Source of the DNA: Hondaea fermentalgiana
Taxonomy: Eukaryota; Sar; Bigyra; Thraustochytrida; Thraustochytriidae
DNA length: 46,426 nt
Reading direction: 5' to 3'
Assembly (NCBI GenBank): GCA_014084085.1
Contig: NPFB01000077.1
Span: 161,740-208,165 of the forward strand
The notes under the pieces are model-generated. The model was given only the letters and a program-made list of their open reading frames with translations, was not told where the DNA came from and ran no database searches. Below are positions 10,279-20,800 of the stretch, piece by piece (positions within the stretch are counted from its first letter, which is position 1; each line of letters starts with the position of its first letter). The translations under genes were made by a program, and so were the position numbers.

Positions 10279-11642
10279 CGAGGCGCCCGCCGCGCGCGCC
10301 CGCTCGCCGCCCGCGCGCTTGGTGCTCTGCTGCGCCGCGGCCTCGGAGTCGTTGCGCTCAGACTCACTCGCGCAGGCTCTCACTAACCGTAACTCACGAA
10401 GCCGGCTTCGGCGGAGCAGCTGCAGCTGCAGCTTGCGGAGGACGAGCCGTCTGGAGGAACGGAGGGAGGGGACCCACGCCCGGGGCGCGCTGGCCGGGGG
10501 ATTGGGAGAGGAGAGGCCTGGCGATTCTTTTGTTAAATCTGGTCGTCTCGGAGTAGATTGGACCCGCATTACCGTCGAAGTCGAGCTTGAAGAGGATGTT
10601 TTCGGGCCAGCTGACGACGAACGGCGAGACGAACTCGAGAGGTCTCAAGGTGCGTTGGAATTATCGACGACTCGGCAGGGGCAAATTGTTTGAATACAAA
10701 ATTGGGATCTCGCAAGTCGTCCTCCTGCTCCATCTTGAAGATCTCGTTTCCATTAGTATTGTCCGGATTTTTTTTTCCAATTGGCCGCTACTTCTCTCCA
10801 TGTCATTGGGCTTATCGACGACTCGGCAGAAGCAAATTGTTTGAATGCAAAATTGGGATCTTGCAAGTCGTCCTCCTGCTCCATCTTGAAGATCTCGTTT
10901 CCATTAGTATTGTACGGATTTTTTTTTCCAATTGGCCGCTACTTCTCTCCATGTCATTGGGCTGTTGTACAACAAGCTATGCTGTTACTGAACTCAAAAC
11001 ATGTCGAGGACGATAGTGAATCCAAAATGCCAAAAAAGATGGCGTTGATTGTTCGCTGAGTTCAGAATTGTTTCCTAGTTTGTAAAGTTTCCGCCGTCCT
11101 GTTCCCTTCTTTGTCCCTTCGATTGCTCTTGCGATTTTGCTTTCGTTTATCCTCGAACGGAAAGCAGCAGCCGCCGCTCCGCAACTATTGGCACGGCGAC
11201 ACCTTAAATAACTTCCTGGCGATGCAACGCGAGAGCGACACGACCTTGATCCGGCGTGCAAATGAACCATAATTTATTGGACGCATCAAATCGTGTCAAA
11301 GTGATGGACAGTGAAAAGGTACACTCAGTGTCACTCTTTTCCAGTACTTTCACGTCGACTTCTTTTTTCCTCAAAAGACTTCACGCTGCTGCGCATGCTC
11401 GGTTTGAGCCCTGTGATGCAATCAAAGGTGGTCTTGTTGGACTCGACTTTATGCAGCCTGACCTTGAGACCTTTGCTAACAGTCCTCCACATCATCTACA
11501 AGTTCGCTCACGCCGTCTCATATGGATTTTGATTTGATTGCAGAGAAGAGGAGATGACCACGAGAGTAAGTCAACTTCACCAAGGAGCAGTACAGCTGTT
11601 TACATTTCTGTTTGTGTCTTTTTACAGTGATTCTGAAAATTG
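10279..11642. other. unresolved region between gap and TPR fragment
   Basis: No complete gene could be built. Minus-strand stretches look coding in part: one reads RPLEFVSPFVVSWPENI and FKLDFDG (about 10646-10572) before a GTAATG donor-like site, and another begins with an ATG in good context reading MEQEDDL then DPNFVFKQFA inside the tandem duplication. Their frames do not connect without splicing. On + a hydrophobic stretch at about 11373-11532 follows a pyrimidine-rich acceptor-like site. Read this as a possible multi-exon gene partly lost in the gap, or decayed sequence. Confidence 0.3.
10661..10962. repeat. 151-bp tandem direct duplication
   Basis: Two adjacent copies, 10661-10811 and 10812-10962, differ at about five positions (for example GGGG versus GAAG, TACAAA versus TGCAAA, TCCGG versus TACGG). 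Each contains the same minus-strand ATG with about 22 coding-looking residues. The high identity implies a recent event. Confidence 0.95.
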
Positions 11643-12275
11643 TCAATTCCTACCCCTGAGGAATGCAAGTTTTTTTTGCAGCGGAGATCGACGCTCCGTC
11701 TTTGCCCGAATCGTTCTGCGAATGCGTTCGATATTACTTTGTGTCAGGGCCACATCAGGATGCCGGTCGCCAAGACTTTCCTTGCGAATCGACAGCGCTT
11801 CCTCGTAGTACGCCAAGGCCTCGTCGTAGCGGCCTTGATTGTAATACACTTCGGCGATGTTGCTAAGCGTGGTCGCCACTGAGGGATGCCGGTTTCCAAG
11901 ACTTTCCTTCTTTATCGACAGCGGTTCCTCTCCGGGGTCAAAGGTGATGGGCACGCCGACGTAGGGTACGCGGCCTTGCAACTTGCCATCGGGCTTGGTG
12001 CGCAGGACCTGAATTTTGGCCCCTTCTTGGACTTTGCCCGAGAGGTCGCGCTTGGCCACATACAGCTCAACGCCTTGGGCGGCCTCTCCGCTGAGTACCT
12101 CGTCGCGGAGTCCCTTGATGGCGCGCAGGGAAATGCTGCGTGGGTCGATGATCTTGCGCGCGTCCTCGGAGAAAATCTCGTCACCCTTCTTGCGCGTAAA
12201 GCTCAAGCGCGCAAGCGCGCAAGCTCGCGCGAAGCGACTTGCCTTTGGGCATCTCTTCAAACAAGCCGTATACAC
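11643..12275 (-). pseudogene. TPR (kinesin-light-chain-type) repeat gene fragment
   Basis: An open frame of about 210 codons without any in-frame ATG (12275 is GTG), so it is a partial exon, a frameshifted gene or a decaying copy. The C-terminal part carries about one and a half TPR_12-type repeats: LGNRHPSVATTLSNIAEVYY, NQGRYDEALAYYEEALSIRK, LGDRHPDVALTQSNI. Such repeats are typical of protein-protein interaction proteins of the kinesin-light-chain/nephrocystin-3 class. The N-terminal part (IFSEDARKIIDPRSISLRAI and on) is not recognised. Just upstream another frame has a plausible start at about 12252 (MPKGKSLRASLRACALELYA) that would join after a one-base shift near 12185, suggesting a frameshift. 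Confidence 0.55.
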
Positions 12276-12949
12276 ACGCTCGCTCGCTCAATCTCTCGCT
12301 CGGAGAAAGGCAAGAGGGGCTTCGGGGACGGAGGGGCCACTGCACGAAGAGATACTCGAGGCGAGCCTCGCTACGTACGCACAGCGAGGACAAGGATGAG
12401 GAGGGCACTGATGCACGCGCGGCGACGTGTTTGGAGTCTGCAGCTGCGCAAAGACGGTGTGCTTGCTATGTGCCGGCACGTGCTGGCTGCTGACCCTTTT
12501 TCCAGCGTCGTTGTAGGGGGGTGTGCAGAACTTGGAGAGAAAAAGGGGTGGGCGAAGAGAAAAGCGAGCAACGAAATTATACTTATACTAGTACGCTTGC
12601 AACCGCGTAGAAAAGTCTGCACTGTGACTGTTACGGCATCAACCGCGGCGATGATCGCGAACGGGACCAAAAGCTGCGACTTCCTTTTACGAGCTCCGAC
12701 TTCTGCAGTCACGCCTCGCGAGACGATGATGCACGCCGAAGGCGAAGGCAACCCCAAGGCCAGCTACAGCAGGCAGGGTTAGACCATCTGCGCAAACCCC
12801 TCTTCCGCCTCTGCGCAACGCTTTTCGCGCGTTGCCGGCCTGATCATCGCGGGGACGAAGGGCGAGAGCGCGAGCAGAGTCGCTTCGCGCGAGCAGAGTC
12901 GCTTCGCGTGCAGCTGCGCGAGCGGAGGGAGGGAAGAGCGAGGGCCAGG
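12276..12949. other. intergenic region upstream of SLC35B4-like gene
   Basis: No gene is called. Short frames exist on both strands without recognisable content. Two 19-base-spaced copies of GAGCAGAGTCGCTT occur at 12872 and 12891, directly upstream of the transporter start. The same 14-mer occurs at 37233, upstream of the methyltransferase-like gene. Confidence 0.5.
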
Positions 12950-14236
12950 ATGGCGGCCGCGGAGGGCAGCGCGGCCGACGTCGCGCAGTGCGTGGGCGGG
13001 ATCCTCGCGGGCTGCATGGTGAACGTGGTCTTCTTGGTACGTGGTGGCGCGGGCGCTGCCGGCCTGCTAGCTTTGCGAGGCGGGGAGGCAGGCAGGGCAG
13101 AGTGAAGCGAGGCGAGGGACGGGACGCGCAGCTGACACAGCGCACACGCACACGCACACACACACACGCAGGAGATGATCACGAGCAGAGACCCGGGCGC
13201 AGGAGCCCTCGTCACGCTGGCGCAGTTTGCCTTTGTTGCGACGCTCGGCCTGCCAGACGTCTTGGCGTGGGGCCGCCAGGGACGTCTGCTCAAGCCCAGA
13301 GGCATCCCGCTCTGGTTTCACGCCTTTATTACTGCGACCTTCTTTACGGTGTCGCTTCTCAACAACATGGCTCTGAAATACCATATCGCCATGCCGCTTC
13401 ACATGGTCTTCCGCGCAAGTAGTCTTGCAGCCTCCTTGCTCATCGGCTGGGCCGCTTTCGGCAAAAGGTACGCTTCGCATCAGGTCCAGGGCGTGCTTCT
13501 TGTGTCTGCTGGCATTCTCCTCGCGACCTGGGCAGATGCTCAGCAAAAACAAGCAATGGCCGCGGACGAGACCTCCCCAGCTTCAGATTGCTGTGGCGAC
13601 GTTGGCGCGCTAGGGAACAGCGCAGCCGATGCCAAAGACAAGGTGCAGGGCTCGACAACCCTGCAAGGCGCTGGCGTCTTCCAAGAATGGCTCTTTGGGC
13701 TCGGGCTGCTCACGGTGGCGCTCTTTGCTAGTGCTGCCCTCGGGCACTTTCAGGAAAATGGATACAAAAAGTGGGGCAAACACGCGAACGAGCTTAAATT
13801 CTACTCGCATGTCCTTGCTCTTCCGTGGTTCGTTATCGTCCGTGGCCAAGACATCAGCTCTCACATTGATATCTGGGCCGCATCCCCGACGCTGGCAGAC
13901 GAAATCCCTGCTCTCGCTGCGACGCTTCCTGCTGCGTTGCAACAGATTCCCGTTCTTTGGGTTCTTCTTCTCGGCAATGTGCTTTCGCAACTCGTTTGCA
14001 TTTCCTTCGTTTACCGTCTGACCGCTGTTTCCTCAACGCTCACGTGCACGATGACGATCACCTTTCGCAAGTTCCTCAGCATCATCTTCAGCGTCGTCTA
14101 CTTTCAAAATCCCTTTTCGGCAAAACACTGGCTTGGAACCTGCCTCGTTTTTGCTGGTGTGGGTCTTTACAGTGGCATGTTCTCCTCTAAAGCGCAAGAA
14201 GAACCTTCGGCCCCGGGGACCAAAAAAACAAACTGA
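12950..14236 (+). CDS. SLC35B4: SLC35B4/YEA4-like UDP-sugar transporter (two exons)
   Basis: Exon 1 is 12950-13036 (29 codons) and exon 2 is 13172-14236. The intron 13037-13171 starts GTACGT and ends CACACGCAG, phase 0. The joined protein has 383 residues and about ten hydrophobic helices. The junction restores the family block GCMVNVVFLEMITSRDPG, matching the N-terminus of SLC35B4-type transporters. Further matches are AQFAFVA, FFTVSLLNNMALKYHIAMPL, HMVFRASSLAASLLIG, TITFRKFLSIIFSVVYFQNP and HWLGTCLVFAGVG. Family members carry UDP-GlcNAc and/or UDP-xylose into the Golgi/ER lumen for glycan synthesis; the exact substrate cannot be told here. Without exon 1 the product would lack its first TM segment. 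A polyadenylation signal follows at 14343. Confidence 0.9.
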
Positions 14237-14342
14237 CACTTTTCCCATAACAATTTATTTCACCTCGGCGACTGGCCAGCTGCACCGCAAGACAGATTTG
14301 ATCTCTTTGTTCCGGCTGTTTATTCGAAGGGTTACTCTGTAG

Positions 14343-14348
14343 AATAAA
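14343..14348 (+). promoter_or_regulatory. AATAAA polyadenylation signal
   Basis: A canonical hexamer 107 bases after the stop of the SLC35B4-like gene on the same strand. Confidence 0.6.
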
Positions 14349-14442
14349 GTCGAGTCAAGTTGAGTCGAATTGAGACGAGTCGAGTCAAGCCAAGTCGAGT
14401 CAAGCCAAGCCGAGTCGAGTCAAGCCGAGTCGAGTCAGCTGT
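14347..14442. repeat. degenerate GAGTC/AAGTC/AAGCC pentanucleotide array
   Basis: About 19 five-base units of the form (G/A)AG(T/C)C in direct tandem with scattered substitutions. It begins within the polyadenylation signal of the transporter gene. Confidence 0.9.
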
Positions 14443-14641
14443 TCGTTTCGTGCTTTCGGCGCACAACAAAGTATTACGTCGAGCAAGAAAGAATGCGTAT
14501 ACAATGATTTGATTTGAAGAAAGCACCAAGCATCATCTCCTCATGAGTGTGTGCGAAAGTTTCATTGCAATTTATATAGGTCTAAAGGGCGAAACTGAGA
14601 CACACCTAGGGGTCGTTATTCCTGGTGCGTTCATTTTTTGT

Positions 14642-14776
14642 TTATAAAGTTGATGGATGATGCATCGGCATGGATGGGTCTGCTTTGGTGTCGAACAGCT
14701 TTTTCGCCTGGCATACTTGCTCTCTTGTCAGCTCGACGGCCTTGGGATTTTTTTCTTTGGTGATTCGCAACGGCAT
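14642..14776 (-). CDS. small ORF, 44 residues, downstream of giant gene
   Basis: Starts with ATG 52 bases after the giant gene's stop and on the same strand. The translation looks like real protein (MPLRITKEKNPKAVELTREQ, then VCQAKKLFDTKADPS) rather than random sequence. It could be an independent micro-protein, an alternative last exon of the giant gene or a remnant. No family was recognised. Confidence 0.35.
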   Translation of the reverse strand: MPLRITKEKNPKAVELTREQVCQAKKLFDTKADPSMPMHHPSTL

Positions 14777-14828
14777 TTCGCAATGGAAAAATATCTTCAT
14801 TCGCTGCAGACACCTAGGACTGCATTGT

Positions 14829-17800
14829 CTAATTTGTTCCCGACATGGGAATGGCCCGGAAATCATTGGTGCAGAGCCACTTGTCAAAGGCAAACTCGTA
14901 AAATGGACCTTTGGGTGGGTTATGGCCATCCGTGCCCACGATGATGTTCATCGAGGTAACGCTCCAAAGCGATCCAGGGCGACCTGCCGTCCCTGTATCC
15001 TCCCAAACCAGTTGCGGGGTAGCATCCGAGGTATTGACCCAATTACGCGGCGCGCATCGCACCGCGTCCAGCGGTGGCGGGCTCGACGTGGTCGTGCACA
15101 CATGCCCAAGCGACACAAAGTCGCGCGAGGGCGGCACGCCTTCCCAAACAAAGAGGGGCTTGGACCCTTGCGTTTTGCTCCACACTAAATGAAAGCGCGA
15201 CGGATGCGGAAGAACCTTGGACACGATCGCACGATGCCTCTTCTTGCCCGACAGACCCATGACGCCCTTGTCCGTCACTTCGAGAACGAAGCGGTCAATC
15301 GTCTTGCCAGTGACCTTGTCCTTGGTCTTGTGCGGATCCACGTATCCTCGCGTCGCAAAGTGCCCAAGACAAATGAGCTCCTTGGTCTTGCCCAGCTTGG
15401 AATACCAGGCGAGCTCGATGTCAGGACGCCAGACCGAGGCGCCCCAGACGACCGTTTTCAGGCTGCGCGTGGTCCAAAGCTTGACAAAGGCCGCGTGGCG
15501 CACGAGGGCAAAGTTGATGTCCCGCAAAACGCTCACTTCGACGGGGCCCTCCTTTTCTGTGCGGAACTTGTCGTCCACCTCGCTCAGCTCTGCAATCTGC
15601 TTGCGCGGGATGACGATACGCTGAAAGATCTCGTCCGCTTGTGTTTCTTGCCCAGCACCGACGCCACTGCCGGCCCCACCCGTCACGGTCGCGTCGCGAA
15701 GCAGACCAAAGGGGTCGTCGCTTTCCGAGATGACCCCGTTCGAGCCCGCCTGCTGTTTGCTGCTCGCCATGATGGCGTTCGCTTGCGCCGCCACGGCGTC
15801 TGCGTCGGCCGTGTCACCCCCCACGAGCGGGTCAGCGTCGCCTAGCTCTGGATCCATGAGCGCTTCCTTGAATTCAACAAAATTGACATAGCCCGTCGTT
15901 CCAGGACTCATCTCGCGCACAAAGTCCTGGACCTGGGCCGCGGTGAGGTGCAGGCCCAGCCAGGACAGCGCCGAGTACATTTCGGTGCAACCAATTTGCC
16001 CATTTCCGTCCGAGTCAAAAGCGCGAAAAGCGTCCAACAAGTACAGATTGCGCGACAAAAGAAGTTCACGGATTCTCGCAATCGTCGCCTTGTAGTGCAA
16101 AAGATGATATTGGTCAGGCGTGGTAAAGAGCTTGGCCACGGGCGTGTACGCCACCTGGAGCTGCTTGCGACGGCGGCAGCTGCGCACTTCGTTGAACCAC
16201 TTTTCGCGCTGTTTGCACGTGTTGTCCTGAATGGCTTGCAAGAGAGCACTCAATTCCCGGTCCTGGAACCACATCTCCGAGTTGATGAAGCGCCAGCACT
16301 GCGCGGCCGTCAACGTTTGGTACCTTCGGCTCGGCTTGAACATGGCCGACTCGTCAAGAGAGACGAGGGACTCTGCGCCAGAGCCCTCTCGCGCGCTTCC
16401 CCGCAAGAGACGGAGAGCCACTGCCGCATTCGAATGCTCCACAAAGCTCTTGTGCACCGCCCCTTGCACCGATATCGTTGTCTTGGCGTGCATGATGCGC
16501 CGCAGCGTTTCTGCTTCGGCAAGTGAGACGGCAACAAAAAAGCGTCCGCTCTCTACCTGCTCGGCTGTACGACTGCGGACGAGATCCTTGATATCTGCAA
16601 AGGTGATGCGCCGCTCGAGTTCGTCCTGGCCAGCGAGCGCAGGATCCGCGCGATCTTTGCCCTTGCGCCGCTTCACGACCACGTCCACAATATCGTGCAG
16701 CTCCCGCGTACTCTGCAGTTCGACACCCATCGTTAGCAGAACCTCGCGAAGCTGCTGTGGAGAAATGTAACCCTTGCCACCATCGAAAAGCTTAAAGGTG
16801 TTCCGCAACGTTTCCTCTTGTTCGGGCGTCAGCGCACGAGCCCGCGATTGCGCCTGCCCACTGCCGACGCCACCCGAATCAGAAAGATTCAGAATGCTCG
16901 CCATGCCACCTCCCATGCCGCCGCCGCTGCCTCCACTGCCATCTTGGCCCTCGCCACCAGCGTCTGCCTCGTCGACGCCCAGTCGGAGCAACGTTGTATC
17001 GGGAATCCAGTCCAGCACAATAATCACATTCTTCAGCCGACGATGCGTGCTGAGCGACCACTGCTGCTTGTAGTAGTTGCTCGACACGTAGAGGTAGTCT
17101 GGAAAGTGAATCGGCGTTGCCTTGAAGCGTGACGAGGCATAAACTGCAAATTCTGAAGCGGGGAAAAATCCTTGCAGCTCGGGCGCGGGCTGCAACGCCA
17201 AAGTACCCACATCCCAGGGTTTGAGGAACTCGTCCTTGCTGTAGCGTTTCTTGGTAAACACCTCGGGCTCCTGTTCCTTCTCTTGTTCCTGTTCCTGTTC
17301 CTGTTCCTGCTCTTGCTCCTGTTCTTGCTCTTGTTCTTGCTCTTGAACCTGTTCGCGATCAAAGGCTGCGTCTTGTCCCTGAAGCACCTCTTCCTCCTCC
17401 AGCACTTCTTGCTGAATCTCCGCTTCGACCTCTTCGGCAGTCTTGTGCCACTTTTCTGCCTTCGATGGCGTGCGAGCGTCAATGTTGGCCACCATGCGCT
17501 GAATCTCCGATACCTGCGTAATGTCGTTGGGACCGGTCAAAAAGTGTTCGTGGGTCTGAATCAGGCTCGCAATTTTGTCAGCCAGCGGGCGCGGCTTCGG
17601 CACCACGTTGGCGACGCTGTAGTCGACACGCTCTCGAAAGACCTCGACAGACTCTGCAAGCGCCAAACGCTCGTGTCCGTCTGGCGTAAATCGCGTCTTG
17701 ACGTGACGCGAGTATCGTCCGCCCTGCAGCTCGAATCGTGTTTGGCCGTCTGCAAAGTCCTGAATGAGCGTCTTGAAGGCCTGTTTCCGCCACACATTGC

Positions 17801-20800
17801 GCACATTTTGCTCGCACAAGAGATTGAACTGCAGTCGCTCCGAGTGCATGGAATTGATGACCAGCCAGGCGCATACAGCTCGCAAGAGACCAGCTTCGCT
17901 TCGGGTTTCGTTCGCTTTAGCTTCGTTGATGGCAGCGTTGACTGCCTCGAGCTCGGGCGTCCCCGTCATGGCACCCTTGCTCGCCTTGGCAAGTTCCGCT
18001 TCCATCAAATGCAAAACTTCCGGAATGATGACCAGATGGATCGTTTGGCCCTTGCCAATACCGCGCATACGAAAGGCACCCTGCGCGTAGTCGCGAAACG
18101 TCATGTCCTTTCCAAGCGTTAAAACAGCCTTGGCACCCAGACTCTGCTTGATATCCATACCCGTTGTGTGAATCTGATCGTAAAAGGAGAAACGTTTATG
18201 TTTGGCAAGCCCACATTGCTCGAGCTCCATCACACGCCATCCGTGACGCAGCAAGATCATTTTGCGGTCAGACTCGTCGAGAAAGACTACACCCTCGTGA
18301 TCCGGCAAGCCAGCGCGCAGTAGGTACGCAGCCACTTCGAGATTCGACATGCCCGTAATCAGGGCACCCGTGTCCAAGAGCGCGTGATACGTCGGCTGCG
18401 CCGCTGCGACGAGGTCCAAAACGCCCAAGACGGTCCAGTTCAGGCTCAGCTTCTCGTACGTAACCACTTGTGGTGCCGTCAGCAAGTGCATCATCTTGCC
18501 ATCGGACCCTGCCTCGTAGTGGCAGCGCCCTAGTTCCACGGGCAAGAGATCAGACGGCGTTCCCGAAAAGCCGAATCGCTGATTGTACAAGAGTTCGCCA
18601 CCGAGGGCCTGCCCGCACGCAGACAGCTTCAGACCTTGGTGTCGGCAGGTTTGTGGGAAAACATACTCGTTCAAATAATGCTCGACCACGTGCGGAAGTC
18701 GCCAGAGCAATCTGTACAGCACGCGAACCTGCTCAATGTCTCGCATGTCGACAAGTTGCAGCGGCCAAATATCCTGAAATACCTCCTCGTCGCTACGCGT
18801 GCCGCCCAGGTACGCAGCGCGACGCACAACGTCCTTGAGACGCGCACGTGCAGCTTCGTCCTCGGCATTAGCGCGAGCTAGTTCTTCTTCGGCGCCTGCC
18901 CATCCATCCATCATGAGAAGGTCCAGGTCATCCTCCTCATCAGCATCGTCACCATCACCAGCCTTGGACTCGAGCTGCTCCTTTGTCAGCTCTCCACGGA
19001 CACGTCCGCCCGCGAGCCGAACCCAGCGAGAGTACAACTTGCACGCTTCGCGCTTGCGGTACGGGCCCGTTTCCGTCTCCACGCGCGCGCGCAGGCCTTC
19101 GAGGACCGTCTGAAAGTCCGTAAAGCGCAGACCTTCGTATCGATATGCCAGAATAGCGAGCCCAATTACTACATCTGGATGCGCGAACTCAGAAGCTCGA
19201 CTTGGGACGTCCTTGCCCACAAAGGGAACGGCGAGGAGACGCCGCGACTCGGGCATGTTTGGATCGAGAACGAGAGCGCGACGCAGATCGCGCGGTGTCA
19301 AGAGACCAAAGTGTACGCGGTTGATCTTGCTCAAGGCGTGCGGGAGAAACGAACGAATCCAGTCGTGCCCAAGATTCACCATCTTCATTTGGTCGTCGGT
19401 GAGGCAGCGGTTGATCTTCTCCGTCACGCTTTGGCGTGCGCCCACCGACCCCTTGAGAAGATACTCGAGAAGCTCGTTGTTGCTCACGCCGACAATCTTG
19501 TGCTCCGAAAGCCAAATGAGCATCCACTGCGCAACAAGCGGTTTGATGGCTTGGTTGTAGTACTGTTTGGAAACCAGAATAAGATGCGGGGTGCGCTGTA
19601 GATGTTTGCGCTCGCATCCGTGGTCGATGGCTTCGCGAAGTTTGTTCAGAATCACGCGCGCCTCGCGGCTGTTCTCGAATCGGACAGTCATGCGACGCTC
19701 GGTTGCAAAGAGAATCGCATCGAGAAGGTGAAAAGGAATGCGCCAGCGTAATCCAGTGACGGCCCCGGTTGGTGTACGCGTAAAGTCGAGCGGCTCCTTT
19801 TGGCCCATGGGCCAGTTCAGCTCGCTCTTGAGGGGATGCAAAATGAGATCCACCTCGTCGAGGATGAGCGAGCCGTTGCGAAAGAGGGAGAGGATGCGTA
19901 CGCACGTCTGCGCCTGCACAATGAGCTTTTGCAACATCAGCTGGTTCATCTCCTGCTGGCGGTCGCCACGAATCGTGGTAGTAATGCGCCGCCCTAACAC
20001 GCCAAAAAAGGACATTTCGCTCGTGTCTTTGTTGTCCGCGATGGCCGCCTTGAGCGTGAGAATGGCGTTCACCGTCTCAACAAACTTGAGCGTGAACGAC
20101 TTGATGGCCGTTGGCGTCGAAATCACCACACCCCGAGCAGCCTTGGCCTTGAGCAGTTTTTGGTACAAGGTCTTTGACGGAGGCTTGAAGCGATCATACG
20201 TAAAAGTATAGACTTGTTTCTGGATCACGGCCGAGAAGCACGAACGCATGACCGAGCAAGAAAATTGAAAGAGCGCACGGGGCACCACCTGCATGACGAG
20301 AGGCGAGACGCTGTCGCTGCCAAGAAGAAGCGCGAGGATCGGGGCCACCACCGTCGTCTTTCCGGCACCCATGAGCATTTGATGACAACGCGAGTCGCCC
20401 GCGCGTAGGGCTACCTTAAACTGTTCCACGAGCTCCACCTGCGACTTGCGCAAGAGAATATCCTGCATGAACTCAAAGACGAGCAGACGAGGATCGTAGC
20501 GCAGCCGCATCGACGTCTTGCCATCTGCGCTCCGCCTCTCTTCCATGGTCACGTATTGCCGCTTGCAGGCAAGATGACTGGCGAGCTCGGATGCAGTCAG
20601 CTGCACCTCGAGTTTGAGATTTTCAATGCTCTCGCCGACCTCTGCAGAGTCGAAAGCAGCACTCGAGCCGCAGATCTCGCGCATTTGCCCAAGAATGCGC
20701 AAGATACCCGAGGCGCTCGCAATGCACCTAGCGAGTTGGCCTGCCCGGTTGGTGGCAAGCATGACGGCCGCCAAGAGATCCTCCAGGGATCGAAGATCCT

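Larger units (their letters stand above)
14237..14828. other. convergent 3' region between transporter and giant gene
   Basis: Holds an AATAAA at 14343, a GAGTC-type pentanucleotide array at 14347-14442 and a 44-codon minus-strand ORF (14642-14776). Nothing else was recognised. Confidence 0.6.

Noticed and set aside
9460..10693. Frames on both strands that run through the 100-N gap
   Set aside because: They are only open because N codons are unread. They overlap the SUN gene in other frames.
11417..11463. Box C/D snoRNA-like pair (GTGATGC ... CTGA)
   Set aside because: Box C is imperfect and there is no terminal stem.
11886..12782. + strand frame of 298 codons
   Set aside because: Antisense to the TPR repeats at its left end and featureless afterwards.
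17172..18122. Long + strand frame opposite the giant gene (316 codons), and many others at 15-30 kb
   Set aside because: Antisense shadows of a high-GC coding region. Translations are Leu/Arg-rich without recognisable motifs, whereas the minus frame has clear domains.
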